Positions 8,816 to 15,959 of a stretch of 64,000 nt of DNA are shown here, piece after piece; within the stretch, counting starts at the first letter, position 1, and each line of letters starts with the position of its first letter. A program made the translations under genes and the position numbers. Origin of the DNA: Actinomycetes bacterium (GTDB lineage: Bacteria > Planctomycetota > Phycisphaerae > JAACET01); the NCBI GenBank assembly GCA_030614915.1, contig JAUXAG010000008.1, forward strand, positions 1 to 64,000, given 5' to 3'. The notes beneath the pieces were generated by a model. That model saw only the letters and a program-made list of their open reading frames with translations, had not been told where the DNA came from and made no database searches.

Positions 8816-9182
8816 AATTATAGCAGCGATTCTTATTGGCATTGGTGTGCTGTTCAACCTTTTCGGCTGTATAGGTCTGGTGCGTTTCCCGGACGTGTAC
8901 ACGCGTCTGCAGGCGGCAACCAAATGCGTAACCCTGGGGACGTGCCTGACGCTGGGTGGAGTAGCGATTTACGGCTTTGCGGGCGGTTTTGGGGCCATGG
9001 GGATGAAATCTCTGTTGTGTATCGGCTTTTTGGCGATTACAGCTCCGACGGCGGCCCACGCTCTGGCCCGGGGAGCATACAAATACGGCGTGAAACTCAA
9101 GGAACCTACGGTAGTGGACCTGTACCAGGAGGTCGAGCCGCAACCAACGAGTATCGAAGATGAAGAAACCGAAACTACGTGA
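8808..9182 (+). CDS. MrpG/MbhC-like subunit
   Basis: This protein of about 124 residues belongs to the MnhG/MrpG family. It has three helices and the motif GCIGLVRFPDVYTRLQAATKCVTLG after the first helix, then APTAAHALARGAYKYGVKL. The track begins at TTG 8805; ATG 8808, within the mrpF overlap and behind a GGAAGGACGGGG stretch, is the better start. The last 23 bases overlap the ferredoxin-subunit gene. Confidence 0.9.
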   Translation: MSEIIAAILIGIGVLFNLFGCIGLVRFPDVYTRLQAATKCVTLGTCLTLGGVAIYGFAGGFGAMGMKSLLCIGFLAITAPTAAHALARGAYKYGVKLKEPTVVDLYQEVEPQPTSIEDEETETT

Positions 9183-9762
9183 ACTAGCCGAAGCGATCAA
9201 GGCGGTAATTGTCGGGCCTTATACGAGCAAGTTCCCTGCCGAAATGCCGGAGGTGCCGGAACGCTATCGGGGCAAGCCCTACTTCGACGAGAATGAATGT
9301 GTGGGCTGTGGGACCTGTGCCCTGGTGTGTCCGGCCAAGGCCATTACTATGGAAGAATCGGCCCAGACCAAGCTGCGCCGCATGATTTGCCGCTACGACA
9401 TGTGCATTTTCTGCGGGACCTGCCAGGTAAACTGCATTACGGAAAAGGGTATTACCCTGAGCCATGAGTTCGAGCTCTCGGCCTTGGATCGGGGGGATAT
9501 GCAAGAAGAGGTGGAAAAGGAAGTGCTCCTCTGCGAAGCCTGCGACGAGATCATCGGGGCTGTGGATCATATTAAGTGGGTAGCCAAGCGGCTGGGACCG
9601 CGGGCCTTCGGCAACCCGCTGCTGATGCTGACGAGCTTACAGTCGTTGGGGGCTGCAGACGAAATGCCGCGTATCGATAGGGAGCAGATTCCGCTACGGC
9701 GCGGCGACCGTATTCGAATTCTCTGCCCTAAATGTAGACAAGAGACCGCCCTGGTGGTATAA
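9160..9762 (+). CDS. Hydrogenase ferredoxin subunit, NuoI/MbhN-like
   Basis: This 200-residue protein carries two [4Fe-4S] clusters and should accept electrons from soluble ferredoxin. The cluster motifs are CVGCGTCALVCPAKAI near residues 47-62 and CIFCGTCQVNC about 35 residues later. After them comes an extension of about 90 residues with LLCEACDEIIG and a C-terminal CPKCRQE. The extension could hold a zinc or further Fe-S site; simple MbhN proteins are shorter. It starts inside the mrpG-like gene and closes the structural part of the operon. Confidence 0.9.
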   Translation: MKKPKLRELAEAIKAVIVGPYTSKFPAEMPEVPERYRGKPYFDENECVGCGTCALVCPAKAITMEESAQTKLRRMICRYDMCIFCGTCQVNCITEKGITLSHEFELSALDRGDMQEEVEKEVLLCEACDEIIGAVDHIKWVAKRLGPRAFGNPLLMLTSLQSLGAADEMPRIDREQIPLRRGDRIRILCPKCRQETALVV

Positions 9763-9817
9763 GGCGCTGCAATAGTTCAGAAGCCACAGTGTTGGGCGAA
9801 GGGAGGGGTTGTACCTT

Positions 9818-10309
9818 TTGTCTGCAGAAGATCTAAAGTCAAAATTACAAGCAAGACTCACGGGTAAGGTGGCGATCCTGTGCGTGGGCAGCCGGTCGCG
9901 GGGGGACGATATGTTCGGGCCATTAGTAGCCAGACGCATAGCCGGCAAGGTGGACGCTGAGGTAATCGATGCTGAGAATGTGCCGGAGAACTACCTGGGC
10001 AAGATTGCCAAGCTGGCCCCGGACGTGGTGCTGCTGATAGATTCGGCCCACTTCGGCGGCCAGGCCGGTGAGATCAGATTGCTGGACCCCCAGGAGCTGA
10101 ACGAGTCGAGCTTCAGCACACACAGCGCGTCGCTGAAACTCATCGAGGAGTATCTCCAGGCCCAGTGTCAGAGTAAGGTGATGCTGCTGGGGGCCCAGCC
10201 AAAGCACGTGCGCTTTGGGGAGCCGCCTTCGAAAGAGATGATTGGGGCGGTTGATCAGGTGTCGGGATTGCTGATGGATATACTTGGGGACCATCCGGTC
10301 CGTTCCTAA
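9818..10309 (+). CDS. Hydrogenase maturation endopeptidase, HycI family
   Basis: This is a Ni-dependent protease that trims the C-terminal tail of the hydrogenase large subunit once nickel is inserted. The family hallmarks are VAILCVGSRSRGDDMFGPLVA near the N-terminus, with the metal-binding aspartate after GDD, the second acidic ligand in DAENVPENY, LLIDSAHFGG, and a later THSASLKLI with the histidine. The ORF track begins at TTG 9809, but GGGAGGGG at 9801-9808 is well placed only for TTG 9818, which I prefer. Its target is most likely the large subunit of this operon, whose DPCYCCTER is followed by a removable tail. Confidence 0.85.
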   Translation: MSAEDLKSKLQARLTGKVAILCVGSRSRGDDMFGPLVARRIAGKVDAEVIDAENVPENYLGKIAKLAPDVVLLIDSAHFGGQAGEIRLLDPQELNESSFSTHSASLKLIEEYLQAQCQSKVMLLGAQPKHVRFGEPPSKEMIGAVDQVSGLLMDILGDHPVRS

Positions 10310-10468
10310 TCGGTCTAGCCCGGATATTTCATGAGGTTTTGGGCGGGTTTTTGTAAGCCTAGCAGATCAAATGACTTAGTCATAGTCTGTGGGAGTGATT
10401 AGACTAACAGACTGTTTTGGCCGCAGGCGGTGTCCTGTAAACAACCTGAGGCGATGACCTGGAGAATA

Positions 10469-10503
10469 AAAAGGGGCAGGACCCTAAGAGCCTGCCCCTT
10501 TCT
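10469..10503 (-). terminator. Rho-independent terminator of the SUMF1/PEP-CTERM gene
   Basis: On the minus strand, AAAGGGGCAGG, a 10-base loop and CCTGCCCC are followed by TTTTTATT, a strong intrinsic terminator just after the stop codon at 10520. Read on the plus strand the same stem is followed by TTTCTT, so it may also stop the hydrogenase operon. Confidence 0.85.
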
Positions 10504-10519
10504 TACTTGCAAAAGCAGA

Positions 10520-11527
10520 TTACTTCCTGCGTGGGCACAGCATCGCCAACCCGCCTAAAACCAATAACACCATCGTAGCGGGCTCAGGAATCTCGGAGAC
10601 ACGGAACCCGACACTGACGTACTCGTACGACGGGTAGGAGCTGTGGCGGTACGACGCGTGCAGGTAGCTGTCGTTGAGGAAGAACGACCCGCCCCGCATG
10701 CCGCGATAGGATTCTTGGATGATCGCCTCGTTCCACTCCCAGAGGTTCCCGCCCTGGTCGAACGTATCGTACGGGCTCTCGGAGTTCTCGTGGGCGCCGA
10801 CCTCCGTCCGGTAGTACGGACTGCCGATCGTGTAGTCGTTGTCGTAGAAAGTTGCGTTGTTGCCGGGGTCGCTCGGCTCTACAAGATCGTTGCTCGGCGT
10901 CGTGTCGCTGCTCGTCGGGTAATCGAAGTAGTTGCCCGTGACGCCGTCGTTTTTGTGATAGGCCGCCTTGTACCACTCATCCTCGGTGGGGATCACCCAG
11001 GTAGCGTCCAGCTCGCGGCTGACGGCCAGCAGGGCCGCGTTGCCCGTCGCGCCGTTCAGGTAATACGCCCCGTCCTCGGTGGTGCTGTTACCTTGTACGC
11101 CGGTCGGTTGGCCGTTGTGCAGCCAGTTGGTAAAGCGGGCAGCATCGCCCCAGTCGACGTAGTTCACCGGCCGGTTGGCCCAGTCGGAAGCCACACTGTA
11201 CGTGTAGGTGCCCGACGAGCCGTTGCGCTTGATGTTGCAGCCCCAATCTTCAGGGTTGGCATCGTAGTCCATCATTGGGTAGTACAGCCCGTAGGTGTCC
11301 GTGTCTGCCACGGCGTTGAGGAACTCGCAGTACTGCCCGGCCGTCACCTCGTACTTGCCGATGTTGTAGGTGTAGCCCACACCGCCGTAGCCGTCGCCGT
11401 GCGTGTCGTCGGCGTTGCCCGCGTTGCCCACGGGGACGGTCTCAATGATAACCGCCGCCTGCAACGACGAGACGCACGCCAGCAGTGCACAAACTGCACC
11501 AATCAATACAAATCTTGCTTTCGTCAT
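10520..11527 (-). CDS. Secreted SUMF1-domain protein with PEP-CTERM sorting tail
   Basis: This 335-residue protein has a signal peptide ending near LQAA (residue 24). A formylglycine-generating-enzyme-like domain follows (GKYEVTAGQYCEFLNAV, PVNYVDWGDAARFTNWL, WVIPTEDEWYKAAYH, GGNLWEWNE, RGGSF). The tail PEPATMVLLVLGGLAMLCPRRK is a textbook PEP-CTERM signal for exosortase processing. The cysteine pair used by true formylglycine-generating enzymes after RGGS is missing; the segment reads RGGSFFLNDSYLHASYRHS. So it is probably a binding or structural protein of this fold rather than an FGE. The likely processing enzyme is the exosortase encoded at 30858-32738. It is a single gene with its own promoter and terminator. 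Confidence 0.9.
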   Translation of the reverse strand: MTKARFVLIGAVCALLACVSSLQAAVIIETVPVGNAGNADDTHGDGYGGVGYTYNIGKYEVTAGQYCEFLNAVADTDTYGLYYPMMDYDANPEDWGCNIKRNGSSGTYTYSVASDWANRPVNYVDWGDAARFTNWLHNGQPTGVQGNSTTEDGAYYLNGATGNAALLAVSRELDATWVIPTEDEWYKAAYHKNDGVTGNYFDYPTSSDTTPSNDLVEPSDPGNNATFYDNDYTIGSPYYRTEVGAHENSESPYDTFDQGGNLWEWNEAIIQESYRGMRGGSFFLNDSYLHASYRHSSYPSYEYVSVGFRVSEIPEPATMVLLVLGGLAMLCPRRK

Positions 11528-11648
11528 TTTCTCCTTTTCTCTTCTGTCCGACCATTAAAAAACGACACACAGGCTCTCTCTGCCGCACGTGCCGATAGTT
11601 TTGGTCCCAACAAAAAGATGTGAGAAAAGCTCTCTCACACCACCTAGT

Positions 11649-11677
11649 AGTATACCATAAGCGGCCCAGCTAGCCAA
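11649..11677 (-). promoter_or_regulatory. Putative sigma-70-type promoter of the SUMF1/PEP-CTERM gene
   Basis: On the minus strand TTGGCT, 17 bases and TATACT form a good housekeeping-type promoter. It would give a leader of about 115 bases before the start codon. Confidence 0.6.
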
Positions 11678-11791
11678 TCAAAATCTGCCAATTTTTCAGT
11701 TTTTTTCTGGTCAACCACAGAGGCGTACGCGCCATCAGAAGCTGATGTTACAGAGGCCAAACACTCCGGCCAGCTGATGAAGCTAACACGG

Positions 11792-11876
11792 ATATTGCAT
11801 GGCTCTTGGGTTCTGATGGCCCAATGGCCTTGTTTTCTGTAGTATTCCCCCCCAAGCTCGAGCGTTCATGCAATAT
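11792..11876. repeat. 85-bp inverted-repeat element after the glutamate synthase operon
   Basis: ATATTGCATG and its exact complement CATGCAATAT bound an 85-base segment. Inside them CTTGGG/CCCAAG pair again, and the centre carries GGCCCAATGGCC. It starts only six bases past the operon's last stop codon. It could be an unusual terminator, an mRNA 3' stem, or a very small MITE-like element. Confidence 0.6.
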
Positions 11877-11881
11877 GCGGT

Positions 11882-14485
11882 TTAGTCCTCGGAATCCTGG
11901 ATCATACTGGCCAGGACGGCTAGGCGAACGGCCTTAACCTTACGATAGACCTGCTCGAATGGCCGTCGGACGCCGTAAACGGTGAGCAAATCCTCTATGC
12001 GGATGCCGAAAAGGTGTTCGTTTTCCTGTAAATAAGGCAGGATGAGATTCCAATCCTCCTCGGTGACGTTAGCGAACTCGCCGCCGTTGAGCTGCTCGTT
12101 GACCAGGCGGGCATGGGGGTCGCGTACATAAATGGCCCCGCCGGAAGCCATGCTGAAGAGGTTTGAGCCGGGGTAGGGGGTGGGCAGTTCCTCAAGGTTT
12201 CCACTCTGGTCAAGGCAGATGCCATTGAGGACCACGAAGCCGCCGCCGTTGAGGGGGTCGCCGGCCATGAAGGACTCGGCCAAGAAGTCGAGGCAGGTAC
12301 CGTTGATGACCACACGTGGTCGTCCGACGGCATTGATGAGCGGCCGGCCGGCAGCATTGCCCAGGACGTAGACTTCGCCGCCCTTGGCCCCGTACATGAA
12401 GGTCTGGCCGACGTCGCCGTGGACGACCAATTTGCCGGATTTGAGTATCTGGCCGAGTTGGTCCTGGGCGTTGCCGTGGACGTGAAGCTCCAGGCCGTCC
12501 ATGCCGCTGCCTAAATAGTCGCCGACGGAGCCGTAGGCGTCGATCCTGATGCCAGCCGTATCCGGGCCAAGGCCGCAGCCGAGGAAACGCTGGCCGGCAT
12601 AGTTGAAAGCAATAAAGCGCTTCCAGCCCAGTTCGGCAGCCCCGACCAACAAGCTGGCATCGCTTTGCGGACCCTCCGGCGGAAAATCATGGGCATCAAT
12701 GACCAGGACCTGCTCGCCATCGGCCGGTGGTCGCAGGCCCGAGGCGGTCCGGCAGTCAATAAGCTGAAAACGGCTGGTGCTCTGGTCGCTGATTTTAGGG
12801 GTAGCAAGCAAAATGTTGCGCAGCGTTTGGCGGATCCATTCCAGAACCGAGGCGGGCTTCTTGTTACCTACAGGGTACTTTCGATCGTTGAGCAGAGTCA
12901 GCAGCTCAAGGGCGGTTTGCTTGTGGTCGTCGCTGTTGGCCCGGTAGCCTTGGAGGGCCTGACAAAAGGCGGCCAGATTTTCAAAGGTCCAATCGGCAGT
13001 GCGCTCAACGGCCAATTCGAAGAGCTGGATGGCGGTATCGTCGCCAGGGGGTTCTGCGAGCAGTCGTTCGAGATGCTCATGGTCAATTGAGGTGGGCTTG
13101 GCCTTGCCGAAGCGGCACTGCTGGGCGGAAGGGATTTCTATGGGCCGAGCAAACTTGTCGGTGCAAATGAGTGTGGGCCCGGAGGCGTCGTTCTTGAGGG
13201 TGAAGATAAAGGCGCCTCCGTCGGTGTGGGAACCGCCGCGGGCGTTCCAGTAGCGGTCGGCAATGGGACTGAAACGCTCATCTTCGGCAGCTAAAGACTC
13301 TAGCGTGGCGTCGATGGCCTGCTTTTCGCTGGCAACCAGGCCGATCTGAACATCCCCATCCTGCAAGGCGAAGACCTGGGGGCGGAGCATGGCAGTATCG
13401 GTAATGCCGATCAGCTGGAATTGATTGTTGGCCGGATCGTTGCGGGCAATGATGAAGAACCATGGGCCGTCGGGTGAGCCGGCGATGTGGCTGGCCTGAA
13501 TGCGGCGATAAATCTTCTGCTTGGCCTGGGGCAGCAGGTCGAAATCCAACTCGGTGGTGGGGGCCAGGGCCTCGATGACATATTCGAGCGGATAGCCGTA
13601 AACTCGGGCAAGCAGATCGAAAAGCTGGACGCTGACCTCGGTGTCGGTCAGAAAGAGGGGCTCAATGTTGCGCTGGCGGAGGTAGTCGGTTACAGAGCGG
13701 TAGTTGGCAAAGTCGCCGTTGTGGACCAGAGCTTCGTTCAGTCCGATGAAAGGATGGGCGCCACCCGGGTGCCAGACGCGTCCCTTGGTGGGGTAACGCT
13801 GATGAGCGATCCAGAGATGGGCACGGAAGTCTTCGAGCTTGTAATACTGGGCGAGTTGCTCGGCATAGCCCACGATCTTGAGGATGAACATGTTTCGTCC
13901 GTGGCTGAGGACGAAGGCAGCCTTATCACCAAGGGAAGCGTAATAGCGCTTATTGAGCCGATAGCTGGTTTGATAAACAAACTCATCCTCCAGAGCTCGA
14001 TCGGATAGACCTTCCAGGCCGCGATCTTTGGCAAAACCTTCCAGAGCCTCCGGAGCCGGTCGAACAAAATAACGATAAACGGCGGGCGGCTCGGCATCTA
14101 AGCCAATATCGCGATAGTCATCGATCGTTGCTGCCCAGGCTTGATGGTCAATAGTATAACTGGGCTTAATAATCTCTCGTTCAACTTTCCGGCGCACCTG
14201 AGGCTGTAGATAAGCAACTTGTAGCAGATAATCGTTATCCAGGACTTCGCGCGACACGCCCAGCTTATCCGGATCGAAGCCGACGGCGGCGATGCCACCA
14301 CCTTTGCCGTTGCCCCGGTTGTGCATCTGCATGGACGGCGCGAAGATGTGGCGGCCGGATACGGGTACATTGCAGGCAAAGCCCACCACACCACAGCCGC
14401 CCTCCTCGGCTTGTTTAGCCGATGGGATTTGCCCGCTGCATAACCAGCGGCGGGAAGCGATGATCTGCTTGGCGTAATCAGTCAT
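11882..14485 (-). CDS. Glutamate synthase-like protein: class II glutaminase plus GXGXG domain
   Basis: The protein (about 867 residues) joins two parts of a large glutamate synthase and lacks the central FMN domain. The N-terminal Ntn-hydrolase glutaminase has C31 in EGGCGVVGFACN, so a propeptide of 30 residues should be removed to expose the cysteine. RYPTKGRVWHPGGAHPFIGLNEALVHNGDFANY is the substrate-binding stretch. The C-terminal third is the GXGXG beta-helix (GSVGDYLGSGMDG, HGDVGQTFMYGAKGG). The missing FMN domain is supplied by the gene upstream. A middle region of about 150 residues is unassigned. ATG 14485 lies inside the end of the upstream gene with GGAG ten bases before it; the track's start is TTG 14494. 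The enzyme should supply ammonia from glutamine to the FMN subunit. It is the last gene of the operon. Confidence 0.85.
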   Translation of the reverse strand: MTDYAKQIIASRRWLCSGQIPSAKQAEEGGCGVVGFACNVPVSGRHIFAPSMQMHNRGNGKGGGIAAVGFDPDKLGVSREVLDNDYLLQVAYLQPQVRRKVEREIIKPSYTIDHQAWAATIDDYRDIGLDAEPPAVYRYFVRPAPEALEGFAKDRGLEGLSDRALEDEFVYQTSYRLNKRYYASLGDKAAFVLSHGRNMFILKIVGYAEQLAQYYKLEDFRAHLWIAHQRYPTKGRVWHPGGAHPFIGLNEALVHNGDFANYRSVTDYLRQRNIEPLFLTDTEVSVQLFDLLARVYGYPLEYVIEALAPTTELDFDLLPQAKQKIYRRIQASHIAGSPDGPWFFIIARNDPANNQFQLIGITDTAMLRPQVFALQDGDVQIGLVASEKQAIDATLESLAAEDERFSPIADRYWNARGGSHTDGGAFIFTLKNDASGPTLICTDKFARPIEIPSAQQCRFGKAKPTSIDHEHLERLLAEPPGDDTAIQLFELAVERTADWTFENLAAFCQALQGYRANSDDHKQTALELLTLLNDRKYPVGNKKPASVLEWIRQTLRNILLATPKISDQSTSRFQLIDCRTASGLRPPADGEQVLVIDAHDFPPEGPQSDASLLVGAAELGWKRFIAFNYAGQRFLGCGLGPDTAGIRIDAYGSVGDYLGSGMDGLELHVHGNAQDQLGQILKSGKLVVHGDVGQTFMYGAKGGEVYVLGNAAGRPLINAVGRPRVVINGTCLDFLAESFMAGDPLNGGGFVVLNGICLDQSGNLEELPTPYPGSNLFSMASGGAIYVRDPHARLVNEQLNGGEFANVTEEDWNLILPYLQENEHLFGIRIEDLLTVYGVRRPFEQVYRKVKAVRLAVLASMIQDSED

Positions 14486-15959
14486 CGTGGGCAAGCTCCG
14501 AGGACTCGTAATCGAGGTGAGTGAGCAAGTCAGTTCGACCGACGAGTTCGGTGATGCTGGTCAAACCAAAACGAGCGAGTATCTGGCGCAACTGGCTGTT
14601 CCAGGCGTTGAATAGATTGAAAATCCTCTGGGCGCCCCATTCGGGGTCGAACTGCTGGGCCAATTCATCGTCGGTGGTAGCGATGCCGCGGGCACAGCCG
14701 CGGCCGGACTCGCAGGCCCCGCAGCGAATACAGCCCAGGGCCATCATGTCGGCGGTGCCGGTTACCACCCCATCGGCGCCCAAGGCAATGGCCTTGATAA
14801 TGTCGTGAGCGGAACGAATACCGCCGGAGGCGATGAAGGTCATCTTCTCGCGTACGCCCTCGTCCCGGAGAAAGCCGTGGACCTTGGGGATGGCGTACTC
14901 GATGGGCATGGCGATGTTCTTCTTAGCAATGTCGGGCGCCGCCCCGGTACCGCCATAGGAGCCGTCGAGGTGGATTACGTGGGCCCCGGCGTAATAGGAG
15001 CCGACGGCCACCATGTCCACGTCGGTGGGAGTGGAGACCTTGACACTGACCACGGCATCGGGGTTTATGGCCAGGATCCAATCGACGTGCTTTTTGTGGT
15101 CCTCGACGGAGTAGACACTGTGGAAAGGGAAGGGACTAAACAGGGCGCTGCCCTGGACGGCTTCGCGCATGCGGGCGACCGAGGCGGTAACTTTGTCGCC
15201 GAGGAGGTGTCCGCCCAGGCCGGGCTTGGCTCCCTGGGCATATTTGAACTCGACCATGCGGACTCGCTGGATGGTTTCTTCGCTGACGCCGAATAGGCCA
15301 GTAGCTACTTGGGTAATAACGTGATGATCGTAAGGATAGAGAACAGTGGGGTATCCGCCCTCACCGGTGCAGACCAAGGAGTTGAGGCTCGCAAAGGCGC
15401 GGGCCCGGGAAATCATGGTGGAGCTGCTGACCGAGCCGAAACTCATGCCGCCACCGTAGTATGGTACGCCGATGGTCAAGGGTTGGCCGTGCTGGCGGCG
15501 GTTCAGTGCAATGGACAGATCGACCTTGGCAGGATCGACCTTCTTGGCGGGTTTGTCTGGAAAACGCAGTCGCATGCGGTCAAAGCCGCCACCGGAATTT
15601 CCCAGATTGTAGCGGAGCTCGTCGGCGGCAGGGGTCCTTCCGCTGCGGGCCATTTCCCAGGTGTCGAGTATTAGTTCGGCGGGCCAACGGAAATCGCCGA
15701 GGGTGTTGAGCAAGGGATTGGCTCGAACGGTAATAGCGCCGGCAGGACAGGCCTGGACACATGCGAATTGGCCGGACTCGCAGGGGCCGGGGCAGAGCCA
15801 GTCGCGGGGGCGCAGGGCAAGTTTGTCAGTTACAGAGAATACGCCAGCAGGGCAGGTGCGCATGCAAGTGCCGCAGCGCGTACACAGGTCCGGGTCGCGG
15901 AGGATGATGTAGCGACCAATGGGGTTGCGAAAACGTTCTGGAGCTTCTTTGGCCTTCAT
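14478..15959 (-). CDS. FMN-dependent glutamate synthase subunit with ferredoxin domain
   Basis: This 493-residue protein is the catalytic FMN subunit of an archaeal-type split glutamate synthase. Residues 20-80 form a two-cluster ferredoxin (CTRCGTCMRTCPAGVF and later CVQACPAGAI). The TIM barrel follows with GGGMSFGSVSSS, TGEGGYP, KPGLGGHLLGDKV, LDGSYGGTGAAP and the phosphate-binding IASGGIRSAHDIIKAIALGAD. CIRCGACESGRGC near the end binds the Fe-S cluster next to FMN. All expected active-site motifs are present. It should form glutamate from 2-oxoglutarate and ammonia using ferredoxin-level electrons. It overlaps both neighbours: ATGA with the upstream gene and eight bases with the glutaminase gene. 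Confidence 0.88.
   Translation of the reverse strand: MKAKEAPERFRNPIGRYIILRDPDLCTRCGTCMRTCPAGVFSVTDKLALRPRDWLCPGPCESGQFACVQACPAGAITVRANPLLNTLGDFRWPAELILDTWEMARSGRTPAADELRYNLGNSGGGFDRMRLRFPDKPAKKVDPAKVDLSIALNRRQHGQPLTIGVPYYGGGMSFGSVSSSTMISRARAFASLNSLVCTGEGGYPTVLYPYDHHVITQVATGLFGVSEETIQRVRMVEFKYAQGAKPGLGGHLLGDKVTASVARMREAVQGSALFSPFPFHSVYSVEDHKKHVDWILAINPDAVVSVKVSTPTDVDMVAVGSYYAGAHVIHLDGSYGGTGAAPDIAKKNIAMPIEYAIPKVHGFLRDEGVREKMTFIASGGIRSAHDIIKAIALGADGVVTGTADMMALGCIRCGACESGRGCARGIATTDDELAQQFDPEWGAQRIFNLFNAWNSQLRQILARFGLTSITELVGRTDLLTHLDYESSELAHDD

Larger units (their letters stand above)
11528..11881. other. Intergenic region with a promoter, 5' leader and inverted repeat
   Basis: This 354-base stretch has no gene. 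It holds the leader and promoter of the PEP-CTERM gene on its left. The leader folds a TGTGAGA/TCTCACA hairpin just after the start of transcription. On the right is an 85-base inverted-repeat structure next to the glutamate synthase operon end. The middle is T-rich and shows nothing else I recognise. Confidence 0.6.

Noticed and set aside
10643-11623. 326-residue plus-strand ORF opposite the SUMF1/PEP-CTERM gene
   Set aside because: It is the shadow of a strongly supported minus-strand gene, has a low-complexity VRVVV-type composition and no family match or ribosome site.
13487-14008. 173-residue plus-strand ORF inside the glutaminase gene
   Set aside because: Antisense shadow of a clear conserved domain; no start signal.
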